A stretch of DNA of 64,000 bases from Flavimobilis rhizosphaerae (GTDB lineage Bacteria > Actinomycetota > Actinomycetes > Actinomycetales > Cellulomonadaceae), in assembly GCF_014852685.1 (NCBI RefSeq), contig NZ_JACZDF010000001.1, forward strand, positions 620,001 to 684,000, read 5' to 3'. Positions 54,095 to 62,804 of the stretch are shown here, piece after piece; the stretch's first letter is position 1, and every line of letters begins with the position of its first letter. The position numbers and the translations under genes are program-made. Below the pieces are notes generated by a model. It had not been told where the DNA came from. It did no database searches and worked only from the letters and a program-made list of their open reading frames with translations.

Positions 54095-55140
54095 CCACCG
54101 GGACTGCCCTCCTCGTGGGCCTCGCGCTGCTCGTCGGTAACGCGTTCTTCGTCGGTGCGGAGTTCGCCGTGCTCTCGGCGCGGCGCTCGTCGATCGAGCC
54201 GCTCGCCGAGTCCGGCAACCGGCGCGCCCGGACGGTGCTGTGGGCGATGGAGCACGTCTCGCTCATGCTCGCGTGCGCGCAGCTCGGTGTCACGGTGTGC
54301 TCGATCGGGCTCGGCATGGTCGCGGAGCCCGCGATCGCGCACGCGCTCGAGGCCCCGCTCGCGGCGCTCCACGTCCCGGGGGCGCTCGTCCATCCGGTCG
54401 CGTTCGCGATCGCGCTCGCGATCGTCGTCTATCTCCACGTCGTCCTCGGCGAGATGGTGCCGAAGAACCTCGCGGTGTCGGGACCAGACACGGCCGTCAT
54501 GTGGTTCGGGCCGCCGCTCGTGTGGATCGCCCGGGCCGTCAACCCGCTCATCGTCGTCCTCAACCGGCTGGCGAACGTCTTCGTGCGGCTCGGCGGTGTC
54601 GAGCCGCGCGACGAGGTCGCGTCGGCGTTCACGGCCGAGCAGGTGCACTCGATCGTCGAGGTCTCGCGGCAGGAAGGCGTGCTCGTCGACGAGCAGGGGC
54701 TGCTCGCTGGCTCGCTCGAGTTCTCGGAACGGGTCGCCCGCGAGGTCATGGTGCCGACCGACGCGCTCACGTCGCTCGTCGTGGGCGCCACGCCCGACGA
54801 CGTCGAGCACGCGGTCGCCCGGACGGGCTTCTCGCGGTTCCCTCTCGTCGCCGCGGAGGGCGGGCCCGTGACGGGCTACCTCCACCTCAAGGACGTGCTG
54901 TACGCGGGCGACGACGACCACGACGTCCCCGTCCCGCAGTGGCGTGCGCGGTCGCTCGCGACGGTGGGGCCCGACGACGAGGTCGAGGCGGTCCTCGCCG
55001 CGATGCAGCGAGACGGAGCGCATCTCGCGCTCGTCGTCGATGGCGGGCGGCAGATCGGGGTCGTCTTCCTCGAAGACATCCTCGAGGAGCTCGTGGGCGA
55101 GGTGCGGGACGCGATGCAGCGGGCCGACGACCGTCCGTAG
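54091..55140 (+). CDS. CNNM-type membrane protein lacking the CorC_HlyC domain
   Basis: 349 residues. A CNNM domain (GAEFAVLSARRSSIEPLAES, GEMVPKNLAVSGPDTA) and CBS pair (EVMVPTDALTSLVVG, ALVVDGGRQIGVVFLEDILE) are present, ending soon after the second CBS motif. The pairing of a full-length and a shortened CNNM protein in one coupled operon is the normal Micrococcales arrangement and suggests a heterodimer. GAGGAGG precedes the ATG. Confidence 0.88.
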   Translation: MTTGTALLVGLALLVGNAFFVGAEFAVLSARRSSIEPLAESGNRRARTVLWAMEHVSLMLACAQLGVTVCSIGLGMVAEPAIAHALEAPLAALHVPGALVHPVAFAIALAIVVYLHVVLGEMVPKNLAVSGPDTAVMWFGPPLVWIARAVNPLIVVLNRLANVFVRLGGVEPRDEVASAFTAEQVHSIVEVSRQEGVLVDEQGLLAGSLEFSERVAREVMVPTDALTSLVVGATPDDVEHAVARTGFSRFPLVAAEGGPVTGYLHLKDVLYAGDDDHDVPVPQWRARSLATVGPDDEVEAVLAAMQRDGAHLALVVDGGRQIGVVFLEDILEELVGEVRDAMQRADDRP

Positions 55141-55160
55141 TGCGGTGGGGGACAGGTCGA

Positions 55161-55174
55161 GGGACGAACGTCCC
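55161..55174. promoter_or_regulatory. Palindrome GGGACGAACGTCCC after the CNNM pair
   Basis: A 14-bp palindrome, the exact reverse complement of the one at 39872-39885. It lies 21 bases after the second CNNM stop and 45 bp before the promoter of the M15 peptidase gene. Terminator or operator. Confidence 0.4.
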
Positions 55175-55218
55175 GGCGTCCGGGATGTGAGACCTAGATC
55201 GCAGTTGCGCAGGTGGTC

Positions 55219-55472
55219 TTGGCCGGGGGCCCCCGGCTCGTTATGATTCTGTGATCGACCAGCGGTCGTCGCGAGCCACGCTCGTGCCGATGCAGGAGAT
55301 ATCGCTGGAACGGCAGCCGCGCAGGACCCTTCGGGGTCGAGCACGGCCCGAACCAGCACCGGCCGGGTTCCGTCGACGGGGCCCGGACGGGGTAGCGTGA
55401 CCCGTCGGGAACCCCCGGAGGGACGAGCAGAGCCGCCGCAACCGTGGCGTCACGTATGAGGGTGGAGGTGTC
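55219..55472 (+). promoter_or_regulatory. Promoter and about 220-nt structured leader of the M15 peptidase gene
   Basis: TTGGCC (55219-55224), a 17-bp spacer and TATGAT (55242-55247) make the clearest sigma-A-type promoter in the window. Transcription from about 55254 gives a 5' leader near 220 nt. It is GC-rich and includes a GACCC/GGGTC stem capped by a UUCG loop (55325-55338). Leaders of cell-wall peptidase genes in Actinobacteria often hold ydaO-type c-di-AMP riboswitches. I do not see the ydaO core sequences, so this may be another structure. Confidence 0.55.
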
Positions 55473-57026
55473 GTGAGCACGAGCAGCCAGGTCGACGCTC
55501 AGGCTCCCGAGACCCGTCGCGCTCGCCGCGAGGCTGCTCTCCTCGAGGCGCGCGCCGCGACCGTCCCCGTCGTCGAGCGGCCAGCCACCACGGCATCGGC
55601 GAGCTCCGCCCCGGTCGCCGTCGTGCGGCCCGCCGCGACTGCGGGAGCGACGTCCCCGTACGGAACGCTCGGACGGCCCGCAGCACGGATCGTCGTGCCG
55701 GATCTCGAGCCGGAGGAGCCCGCTGCACCCACCGCGCACGCTGCGCCTTCCGCGACCGTCGCGGCGCCTCTGTCCGCCACGGCTGCGGTCACGCCGACCG
55801 TCCGACCCGCCGCTGCCCGCCCCGCAGCCACCCGCCCGCACGACCTCCTTGGACGCCCCGCGCCTGCCACGAGCTGGACCCCGGTCCCGCAGCCGTCGGT
55901 CGCACGCAGCGCCGAGCTCACCCAGGCCGCCGTCGCAGCGCGTGACTCGCTCCGTGACGGCCGACGCCTCGCTGGCGTGACGCCCGCGCACCCGTCCGCG
56001 GTCACCGACACGGGCCCCCTGCCGCGCACCGCCCCGGCGGCGGCGCCTGCGACGGCGTTGCCCGCGAGTGATACGGCCGCCGCTGCACCTCGTTCCGCAC
56101 CCGCACCTCGTTCCGCACCCGCACCTCGTTCCGCACCGGCGCCTCGCTCTGCTGCGGCACCTCGTCCTGTCTCCGCGTCGGATGCGTCCCCCCAGGTCCT
56201 TCCTGCGGCCGAGGCCCCCACGGCCGAGACTCCTGCTCCCGCACGCCCGCACGGAGCGCGTCAGCTCACGCGACGTGAGCTGGTCGCGGCCGAGCGCCGC
56301 AAGGCTGGTCGTGCCGAGCCTCGCACGGCTCCGCGACGTCCGTCTGCGACCCGCACGGCGCGGGTCGGTGTCCTCGCGACGCTCGCGATCGCGACGGTCG
56401 CTGTCCCGATCGTCCAGGGCGCCGGCAGCGGACCTGAGACGACCGTCGTCCGCGACTACGCGTCGGGCCGTGCCACCGTCGACGTCCTCATGAGTCCGCG
56501 CGGGCTCTCCGACAGCTCGGTCATCGTCGCCGACACCCTTGCGGGACGCGAGCTCGGTGTCGCCTCGCGGTCCGACTCGCGCACCGCCCTCCCGGGCTGC
56601 GACCCCTCCGTCACGGTCCCGACCTCCATCAACGGGCGCCTCTCGGGCGCGCAGCTGTGCAAGCTGCCGCAAGCGGGCCACTCGATGCAGCCGCAGGCCG
56701 CCATCGCCTTCAGCGAGCTCAACACGCAGTTCGAGGCCCGGTTCGGCACCCCGATCTGCATCACCGACTCCTACCGGTCGCTCTCGAGCCAGTACTCCGT
56801 CGCCGCGAGCCGCGGCGCGTTCGCTGCGCGCCCCGGGACGTCGCAGCACGGCCTGGGCCTCGCGCTCGACCTCTGCTCGAGCACGTACCGCGACTCCGCG
56901 AAGTGGTCGTGGCTCAAGGCGAACGGCCCGGTGTACGGCTTCGACAACCCTGCCTGGGCGCGTCGCGGAGGCTCCGGCATGTACGAGCCGTGGCACTGGG
57001 AGTACTTCCCGCTCGTCGACTACTGA
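55473..57026 (+). CDS. Membrane-anchored M15 (VanY-type) peptidase with long Ala/Pro region
   Basis: 517 residues. About 290 residues of Ala/Pro/Thr-rich, probably disordered sequence precede a single membrane helix (about 294-313, VGVLATLAIATVAVPIV) and an outer domain. The M15 zinc site is visible: SQHGLGLALDLC with H459 and D466, and EPWHWEYF with H508. YRSLSSQ is the usual lead-in. It should trim D-Ala or other stem-peptide residues in peptidoglycan. The N-terminal part contains an RSAPAP repeat. GTG start with GGAGG. Confidence 0.87.
   Translation: MSTSSQVDAQAPETRRARREAALLEARAATVPVVERPATTASASSAPVAVVRPAATAGATSPYGTLGRPAARIVVPDLEPEEPAAPTAHAAPSATVAAPLSATAAVTPTVRPAAARPAATRPHDLLGRPAPATSWTPVPQPSVARSAELTQAAVAARDSLRDGRRLAGVTPAHPSAVTDTGPLPRTAPAAAPATALPASDTAAAAPRSAPAPRSAPAPRSAPAPRSAAAPRPVSASDASPQVLPAAEAPTAETPAPARPHGARQLTRRELVAAERRKAGRAEPRTAPRRPSATRTARVGVLATLAIATVAVPIVQGAGSGPETTVVRDYASGRATVDVLMSPRGLSDSSVIVADTLAGRELGVASRSDSRTALPGCDPSVTVPTSINGRLSGAQLCKLPQAGHSMQPQAAIAFSELNTQFEARFGTPICITDSYRSLSSQYSVAASRGAFAARPGTSQHGLGLALDLCSSTYRDSAKWSWLKANGPVYGFDNPAWARRGGSGMYEPWHWEYFPLVDY
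56085..56138 (+). repeat. 18-bp tandem repeat, three copies
   Basis: Units 56085-56102, 56103-56120 and 56121-56138 are identical except for the last base of the third; a degenerate fourth follows. They encode repeating APRSAP in the disordered N-terminal region of the M15 peptidase and are a likely site of length variation. Confidence 0.85.
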
Positions 57027-57036
57027 GTCTCTTCTC

Positions 57037-57076
57037 GAACGCAGAAGGCCACCCCTCGGGGTGGCCTTCTGCGTTC
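57037..57076 (+). terminator. 19-bp terminator of the M15 peptidase gene
   Basis: Arms 57037-57055 and 57058-57076 with a 2-base loop, 10 bases after the stop. Confidence 0.85.
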
Positions 57077-57163
57077 CCGCGCGCTCCGAGCGTTCCCGGT
57101 GAGGGGGACTGGGGTCGACGGCGGCAGCCTGGTGGCAGCGCGCAGGTGCGTGCCGCGGACGCG

Positions 57164-57202
57164 GGAAGGGGGTGGCGGCCAGGACGGCCGCCACCCCCTT
57201 CC
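57164..57202 (-). terminator. 17-bp terminator of adhE
   Basis: Arms 57164-57180 and 57186-57202, loop AGGAC, 13 bases beyond the adhE stop read leftward. Confidence 0.85.
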
Positions 57203-57215
57203 GGGTCAGGCAGGA

Positions 57216-59963
57216 TCAGCGCTTGCGCGACGGCTTGCGGCCCTTGGGAGCCTCGGCGGGCTCGGCGCCTGCCTCGACCGCTGCGGCACCGACGGCCTTG
57301 CGCGACGCCCGCACCTCGGCGAACGAGGTGCCGTAGTACGCCGCCTCCATGAGAGTCTTCATGTCCTCGAGCATCGGCATGCGCGGGTTCGCGGGGGCGC
57401 ACTGGTCCTCGTACGCTCCCATCGCGAGCTCGTCGAGCTTGGAGATGAAGAGCTCCTCGTCGACGCCCTGCGCCTGGAAGGACGCGGGGATGCCGACCTG
57501 CTCGCGCAGGGCCTCGACCGCGCGGGCGTAGGACTCGACGCCCTCCTCCGGGGTGCTCGCCGGGAGGCCGAGGTGCTGGGCGATCTCCTGGAAGCGCTCG
57601 GGTGCGACGTAGTGCTCGTACTTCGGCCAGCTCGTGAGCTTGGTCGGGACGGTGCCGTTGTAGCGGATGACGTGCGGCAGGTATGTCGCGTTGGTGCGGC
57701 CGTGGACGAGCTTGAACATGCCGCCCGTGACGTGCGCCATCGCGTGGACGATGCCGAGGAACGCGTTGCCGAACGCCATGCCGGCGATCGTCGAGGCGTT
57801 GTGCATCTTCTCGCGCGCCTTGACGGTGCGCTCGTCGGTGGCGCCGGGGCCGCCCTTGACCGAGTCGACGATGTTCTCGAAGATCAGCTTGATCGCGTGG
57901 AGGCACAGGCCGTCGGTGTAGTCGTTCGCGTAGACGGAGACGTAGGCCTCGGTCGCGTGCGTGAGGGCGTCGAACCCGGAGTCGGCGACGAGGAACGACG
58001 GCATCATCGAGGTGAGGGCCGGGTCGACGATCGCGACGGTCGGCGTGAGGGCGTAGTCCGCGAGCGGGTACTTCTTGCCCTTCGCCGGGTCGGAGATCAC
58101 GGCGAACGGCGTCATCTCGGAGCCGGTGCCCGAGGTCGTCGGGATGCAGACGAGCGAGGCCTTCTCGCCGAGGTCGGGGAACTTGAAGGCGCGCTTGCGG
58201 ACGTCGAAGAACTTCTCCTTCATGTCCGCGAACTCGATCTCGGGGTGCTCGTAGAGCAGCCACATGACCTTGGCGGCGTCCATGGGGGAGCCTCCGCCGA
58301 GGGCGATGATGGTGTCCGGGTTGAAGTGCCGCATGAGGGCGGCACCCTTCTGGACGAAGTCGACGGTCGGCTCGGGCATGACGTCGTCGATGATCTGCAG
58401 CGCGATGCGCTCGCCGCGGCGGTTGAGGACGTCGAGGATCTTGTCGACGAAGCCGAGCTTCGTCATCGTCGAGTCGGTGACGATCGTCACGCGCGAGATG
58501 CCGCGCATGTCGGCGAGGTAGCGGATCGCGTTGGGCTCGAAGTACGTCTTGGCCGGAACCTTGAACCACTGCAAGTTGTTGTTCCTCCGACCGATGCGCT
58601 TGATGTTGACGAGGTTGACCGCGGAGACGTTGTTCGACACCGAGTTGTGGCCGTAGGAGCCGCAGCCGAGCGTGAGCGACGGGATGAACGCGTTGTAGAT
58701 GTCGCCGATGCCGCCGAGCGAGCTGGGCGCGTTCGTGATGATGCGGACGGCCTTGATGCGCGAGCCGAACTCGCGGATGACGGCCTGGTCCTCGGAGTGG
58801 ATCGAGCCGGAGTGGCCGAGGCCGTCGAACTCGACCATCTGCTCGGAGAGGCGGATGCCCTCCTCGGCGCCGTCGGCGCGGAGCACGGCGAGGACGGGGC
58901 AGAGCTTCTCACGGGTGAGGGGCTCGTCGGGTCCGACCTTGCTGACCTCCGCGAGGATGATCGAGGTCTCCTCGGGGACGGAGAAGCCGGCCTTCTCGGC
59001 GATCCACTGGGGGGACTGGCCGACGACGGCGGGGTTGAGCTTCGCGCCGGCGCAGTTCTCGCCGCCTGCGGTGACGCCGAAGATGAACTCCTCGAGCATC
59101 GCCTTCTCGGCGGGGGTCGCGCGGTACGCGTGGAGCTTGGCGAACTCGGCCATCGCGTCGTCGTAGATGGGGGCGTCGAGGATGACGGCCTGCTCGGAGG
59201 CGCAGATCATGCCGTTGTCGAACGCCTTGGAGAGGACGACGTCGTTGACGGCGCGCTTGAGCTTGGCGGAACGCTCGATGAAGGCGGGGACGTTGCCCGC
59301 TCCGACGCCGAGGGCCGGCTTGCCGCACGAGTAGGCGGCGCGGACCATCGCGTTGCCGCCGGTCGCGAGGATGAGCGCGACGCCGGGGTGGTTCATGAGG
59401 GTGCTCGTCGCCTCGAGCGACGGCTGCTCGACCCACTGGACGCAGTCGGCGGGGGCGCCGGCCTCGATCGCGGCGTCGCGCACGACCTTCGCGGCGGCGA
59501 CGGAGGAGGCCTGGGCGGAGGGGTGGAAGCCGAAGACGATGGGGTTGCGGGTTTTGAGGGCGATGAGCGCCTTGAAGATCGTCGTCGACGTCGGGTTGGT
59601 GACGGGGGTGACGCCGCAGATGACGCCGACGGGCTCGGCGATCTCGGTGATGCCGGTGATCTCGTCCTCGCCGACGATGCCGACGGTGCGCATCTTGAGC
59701 ATCGAGTTGGTGACGTGCTCGCACGCGAAGATGTTCTTCACGGCCTTGTCCTCGAAGACGCCGCGGCCGGTCTCCTCGACCGCGAGGACGGCGAGCTCGC
59801 CGTGCTGCGAGAGGGCGGCGACGGAGGCCTTCTTGACGATGTGGTCGACCTGCTCCTGGTCGAGGAGCATGAACGCGTCGAGGGCCTTCTGGCCGCGGGT
59901 GACGAGCGCGTCGATCGCCTGGGCGACGGGGCTGGTGGTGCCGGGTCCGGCGGTGGTGGTCAT
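57216..59963 (-). CDS. adhE: Bifunctional acetaldehyde-CoA/alcohol dehydrogenase
   Basis: 915 residues. The N-terminal aldehyde dehydrogenase half (about 1-450) carries the catalytic cysteine in NGMICASEQAVI and GVTPVTNPTSTTIFKALIAL. The C-terminal iron alcohol dehydrogenase half (about 475-880) has GGGSPMDAAKVMW and the metal-binding histidines of HAMAHVTGGMFKLVHGRTNA. It reduces acetyl-CoA to ethanol via acetaldehyde, re-oxidising two NADH during anaerobic growth, and probably forms spirosomes. The tail is Lys/Arg/Pro-rich. An AGGATCAGG site precedes the ATG. Inverted repeats upstream suggest redox control. Confidence 0.96.
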   Translation of the reverse strand: MTTTAGPGTTSPVAQAIDALVTRGQKALDAFMLLDQEQVDHIVKKASVAALSQHGELAVLAVEETGRGVFEDKAVKNIFACEHVTNSMLKMRTVGIVGEDEITGITEIAEPVGVICGVTPVTNPTSTTIFKALIALKTRNPIVFGFHPSAQASSVAAAKVVRDAAIEAGAPADCVQWVEQPSLEATSTLMNHPGVALILATGGNAMVRAAYSCGKPALGVGAGNVPAFIERSAKLKRAVNDVVLSKAFDNGMICASEQAVILDAPIYDDAMAEFAKLHAYRATPAEKAMLEEFIFGVTAGGENCAGAKLNPAVVGQSPQWIAEKAGFSVPEETSIILAEVSKVGPDEPLTREKLCPVLAVLRADGAEEGIRLSEQMVEFDGLGHSGSIHSEDQAVIREFGSRIKAVRIITNAPSSLGGIGDIYNAFIPSLTLGCGSYGHNSVSNNVSAVNLVNIKRIGRRNNNLQWFKVPAKTYFEPNAIRYLADMRGISRVTIVTDSTMTKLGFVDKILDVLNRRGERIALQIIDDVMPEPTVDFVQKGAALMRHFNPDTIIALGGGSPMDAAKVMWLLYEHPEIEFADMKEKFFDVRKRAFKFPDLGEKASLVCIPTTSGTGSEMTPFAVISDPAKGKKYPLADYALTPTVAIVDPALTSMMPSFLVADSGFDALTHATEAYVSVYANDYTDGLCLHAIKLIFENIVDSVKGGPGATDERTVKAREKMHNASTIAGMAFGNAFLGIVHAMAHVTGGMFKLVHGRTNATYLPHVIRYNGTVPTKLTSWPKYEHYVAPERFQEIAQHLGLPASTPEEGVESYARAVEALREQVGIPASFQAQGVDEELFISKLDELAMGAYEDQCAPANPRMPMLEDMKTLMEAAYYGTSFAEVRASRKAVGAAAVEAGAEPAEAPKGRKPSRKR

Positions 59964-60025
59964 TGCCTGATCCTCTGTGCGGGGTGGGGGTGCTTGTGTG
60001 GTCTCATGTCCAACCTAGGGGGGTG

Positions 60026-60082
60026 GTGAACGTCACTCGCGTGTCAAAGGTCCCACCTTTGGTCTGTAGGAGGTTCCAGACC
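60026..60082. promoter_or_regulatory. Cluster of inverted repeats upstream of adhE
   Basis: Three dyads lie 63-119 bp before the adhE start: GTGA-ACG-TCAC (60026-60036), CAAAGGT-CCC-ACCTTTG (60045-60061, perfect 7-base arms) and GGTCTG-N10-CAGACC (60061-60082). The first resembles half of an actinobacterial Rex site (GTGAACG). The second could alternatively end the APC permease transcript. Confidence 0.45.
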
Positions 60083-60124
60083 CTCCGCCGATGTGACCCA
60101 CGGAGGCCTGGAGGGCCGGAAGTC

Positions 60125-61402
60125 CTAGGCTGCGGGGTCCTGGGGCCGGAGTACGCCGCCCGTGAGCGCCCTGCCGGCCAGCCCGACGAGCAGCACCGCG
60201 CCCGCGACGACGAGAGCGTCACGAGGCAGCGACGCGACGAGCGCAGCGCAGCCGACGAGCCCTGCGGCGGGCACCCACCGGGGGGCGATCCGCTCGGCGG
60301 GGCGCATCGTCCACGCCGCCGCGTTCGCGACGCCGTAGTAGAGCAGCACACCGGCCGACGACGCGCCGAGCATGCCGCGCAGGTCCGTCGTGCACACGAG
60401 GACCGCGACGATCGTGCCGACGAGCAGCGTCGCCGTCGTCGGCGTCCTGCGGCGCGCGTCGACGTGCGCGAGCGCGCGCGGCAGGTCGCCCTCGCGTGCC
60501 ATGGCGAGTGTCGTGCGTCCGACGCCGGCGAGCAGTGCGAGCAGCGCGCCTCCCGACGCGGTGACGGCCGCGACGCCGACGACCGGCACGAGCCACCCGG
60601 CGTCCACGGCCTGCGCCGTGTCGACGAGCGGCGCGCCCGACGCGGCGAGGGTCGCCGGACCGAGCGCGACGAGCGCAGCGGCCGCGACCGCCGCGACGAC
60701 GGTGACCGCGCCGACGAGCGCGAGCATCACCGCCTGCGGGATCGTCCGCGCGGGGTCGCGCACCTCCTCGCCGAGCGTCGCGACGCGCGCGTAGCCGGCG
60801 AGGGCGAAGAAGAGCAGGCCGGCGGCGCCGAGTACGCCGGTGACGCCGACGTCGTCCGTCGTCGTCGGGGGTGCGCCGCCCCCGACGGCAAGAGCGCCCG
60901 ATGCTGCCGCGATCGCCACCGTGACGACGAGCGCACCGAGCGCGAGCAACGTGACGACGAGGAGGACGCGCGTCGCGCGCGCCGTCCGCGTCACCCCCGC
61001 CATGTCGATCGCGACGAGCGCCACGACCGCGACGAGCGCGACGGACCGCTCGTGCCCCGGCCACGCGTACGCGCCGAGGGTGAGCGCCATCGCCGCACAG
61101 CTCGCGGTCTTCCCGACGACGAACCCCCAGCCCGCGAGGAACCCCCACCAGGATCCGAGCCGCGCACGGCCGTACGCGTACGCGCCGCCCGCGACCGGGT
61201 GGCGGGCCGCGAGTTGGGCCGTCGACAGGGCGTTGGCCGTCGCGACGAGCGCCGCGAGCCCGAGCGCGACGAGGAGCCACCGGCCTGCGAGCCCCGCCGC
61301 GGGCGCGAGCGCCGCGAAGACGCCCGCGCCGAGCATCGAGCCAAGGCCGAGCGTCACGGCGTCGACGAGTCCGAGACGACGGGCGAGGGGGGCGGAGGTC
61401 AC
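60125..61402 (-). CDS. APC-superfamily amino acid permease
   Basis: 425 residues with about 12 predicted membrane helices. TM1 begins GLVDAVTLGLGSMLGAGVFA, the APC signature with the unwound GSMLGAG loop, and FALAGYARVATLGEEVRDPA is the TM6 substrate region. Short variant with no large soluble domain. Import of an amino acid or amine is expected; substrate not deducible. Start GTG 61402. It is the last backbone gene before the tRNA scar. Confidence 0.88.
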   Translation of the reverse strand: MTSAPLARRLGLVDAVTLGLGSMLGAGVFAALAPAAGLAGRWLLVALGLAALVATANALSTAQLAARHPVAGGAYAYGRARLGSWWGFLAGWGFVVGKTASCAAMALTLGAYAWPGHERSVALVAVVALVAIDMAGVTRTARATRVLLVVTLLALGALVVTVAIAAASGALAVGGGAPPTTTDDVGVTGVLGAAGLLFFALAGYARVATLGEEVRDPARTIPQAVMLALVGAVTVVAAVAAAALVALGPATLAASGAPLVDTAQAVDAGWLVPVVGVAAVTASGGALLALLAGVGRTTLAMAREGDLPRALAHVDARRRTPTTATLLVGTIVAVLVCTTDLRGMLGASSAGVLLYYGVANAAAWTMRPAERIAPRWVPAAGLVGCAALVASLPRDALVVAGAVLLVGLAGRALTGGVLRPQDPAA

Positions 61403-61507
61403 CAGGCGACGCTAGCGCGGCAAGGTGGACGGGAGGTGACCGCTCAGGCCGCGTCCGCGGTCGTTCCGGCGCGGGACGGACATGCGGGGGCAAGGCCTGC
61501 TACGACG

Positions 61508-61540
61508 ACGCCCCGGTCTCCGCGTGGGGGACCGGGGCGT
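61508..61540 (-). terminator. Terminator of the former tRNA-Arg gene
   Basis: Arms 61508-61518 and 61530-61540 with an 11-base loop lie immediately 3' of the tRNA fragment on the minus strand, where an intact tRNA transcript would end. Confidence 0.7.
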
Positions 61541-61542
61541 GG

Positions 61543-61588
61543 TGGGTGCCCTCGACAGGATTCGAACCTACGACCTTCTGCTCCGGAG
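61543..61588 (-). pseudogene. 3' half of tRNA-Arg(CCG), probable attachment-site scar
   Basis: Read on the minus strand it contains an anticodon loop CTCCGGA (anticodon CCG), the 3' anticodon stem GCAGA, a variable loop, a full T-arm with GGTTCGAATCC and the acceptor 3' strand GAGGGC followed by ACC. The matching 5' anticodon stem, D-arm and 5' acceptor strand are absent: only two base pairs could form below the loop. This breakpoint in the anticodon loop is where tyrosine recombinases commonly integrate, leaving a duplicated tRNA 3' end at one side of the element. Confidence 0.75.
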
Positions 61589-61914
61589 GCCTGCGGTTGG
61601 TGTGTCCCGTCGCCCTGCTCACAGGCTCCGGGTTGGGTGCTGGAAAGGTCATGATTCCTCGCTTCTTACGGGCATGGATGTCGTCGACACCTCGACCGTG
61701 CGCGCACCCCCGGGTCCTGTCAACCGACGTGGCACCCAGGGGAAGTGTGTCCGACGGCGCGGGCTCCACCGCGGCGAAAAGGACGCGACCGTGCGCCCGA
61801 TCGAGAAGCGCAAGTTGCTCCAACGGGAGGTGAGCGTTGCCCCTGCCCAAGGACCGCAGCGCGACATGGCCTGTTCTCGGACGCAATGTCGGACGCTCTC
61901 GCTACGGTGTGACC
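61589..61914. other. Left end of the putative genomic island, no recognisable gene
   Basis: 326 bp between the tRNA scar and the TIR-like gene. Open frames exist on both strands but none has a good start, family motif or consistent codon use. I see no integrase fragment. TACGGT at 61903-61908 is a probable -10 for the following leaderless gene. Confidence 0.4.
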
Positions 61915-62796
61915 ATGACGGACTCTTCGACAGTCTTCGTGGTCCACGGGCGCAACACCGCGGCGCGCGATGCGATGTTCACGTTCCTGCGTGCCCTCGG
62001 TCTCAAGCCGCTCGAGTGGGACCAGGCGATCGAGCTCACCGGCAAGGGGACTCCCTACGTCGGCGAGGTGCTCGATGCCGCATTCGCGGCTGGCCAGGCG
62101 GTCATCGTCCTCATGACCCCCGATGACATCGCATACCTCCAGACCGAGCATGCCAGCGGACTTGGCGACAGCGAGACCGAGCCTCGCGGACAGGCCCGCC
62201 CCAACGTCCTCTTCGAGGCGGGAATGGCCATGGGGCGCAACCCGGACCGCACGATCATCGTCGAGCTCGGCGACATCCGACCGTTCAGCGACATCGGGGG
62301 GCGCCATGTCGTGCGTCTCTCCAACGACGCGGACGTCCGCCACCGGCTCGCTCAGCGGCTCTCGACGGCGGGGTGCGCCACCGACACCACCGGAAGCGAC
62401 TGGCTGACGGCCGGCGACCTCACGCCTCCGCCGCCCCCGGGCCGCGGCCTGCCCGTCGGAAAGCGAGTGCAGGCCGTTCGGCAGCCGACGGCACGCGTCG
62501 ACGGCCGTTGGCTCTCGGGATCCGGCAACCGCTTCGCGACCGTCAAGATCACCAACACTGGAAACGAGCCGATCTTTGATGCGCGGCTGTGTGTTCCCGA
62601 GGATCTGGCCGGTGTCCAGCTCTGGCAGGACGACGCCGTCGCGAAGCTACCGCCCGGTAAGTCGTTCACAGTCCGTGGCGACAACGGTCAAAACAATCTT
62701 GGAGGACGAGGACCGACGACGTTCGAGCTGGTTGTCACCGGGCGACTGGAAGACGGACGCGACTTCTGTCAGGACGTGTACTTCGACGCACTCTGA
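61915..62796 (+). CDS. TIR-like (PF10137/CAP12 type) putative defence effector with beta-rich tail
   Basis: 293 residues. The N-terminal TIR-like nucleotide-binding domain (about 5-150) begins STVFVVHGRNTAARDAMFTF, with AVIVLMTPDDIAYL and the catalytic-type PNVLFEAGMAMGR (E101). PF10137-type proteins include CBASS/Pycsar-associated TIR effectors that degrade NAD+ when triggered. After a Pro-rich hinge (about 168-180) the tail (about 195-293) looks like an immunoglobulin-like sandwich (RFATVKITNTGNEPIFDARL, TFELVVTGRLEDGRD). No cyclase gene adjoins within the window. ATG 61915 is six bases after TACGGT, suggesting a leaderless mRNA. The next gene starts eight bases after the stop. Confidence 0.8.
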   Translation: MTDSSTVFVVHGRNTAARDAMFTFLRALGLKPLEWDQAIELTGKGTPYVGEVLDAAFAAGQAVIVLMTPDDIAYLQTEHASGLGDSETEPRGQARPNVLFEAGMAMGRNPDRTIIVELGDIRPFSDIGGRHVVRLSNDADVRHRLAQRLSTAGCATDTTGSDWLTAGDLTPPPPPGRGLPVGKRVQAVRQPTARVDGRWLSGSGNRFATVKITNTGNEPIFDARLCVPEDLAGVQLWQDDAVAKLPPGKSFTVRGDNGQNNLGGRGPTTFELVVTGRLEDGRDFCQDVYFDAL

Positions 62797-62804
62797 GGAG
62801 AACC

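Noticed and set aside
55254-55472. ydaO/c-di-AMP riboswitch in the M15 peptidase leader
   Set aside because: Gene context fits, but the conserved GGGGUGAAUC-like and CAGCUAACC-like cores are not visible; left as an unnamed leader.
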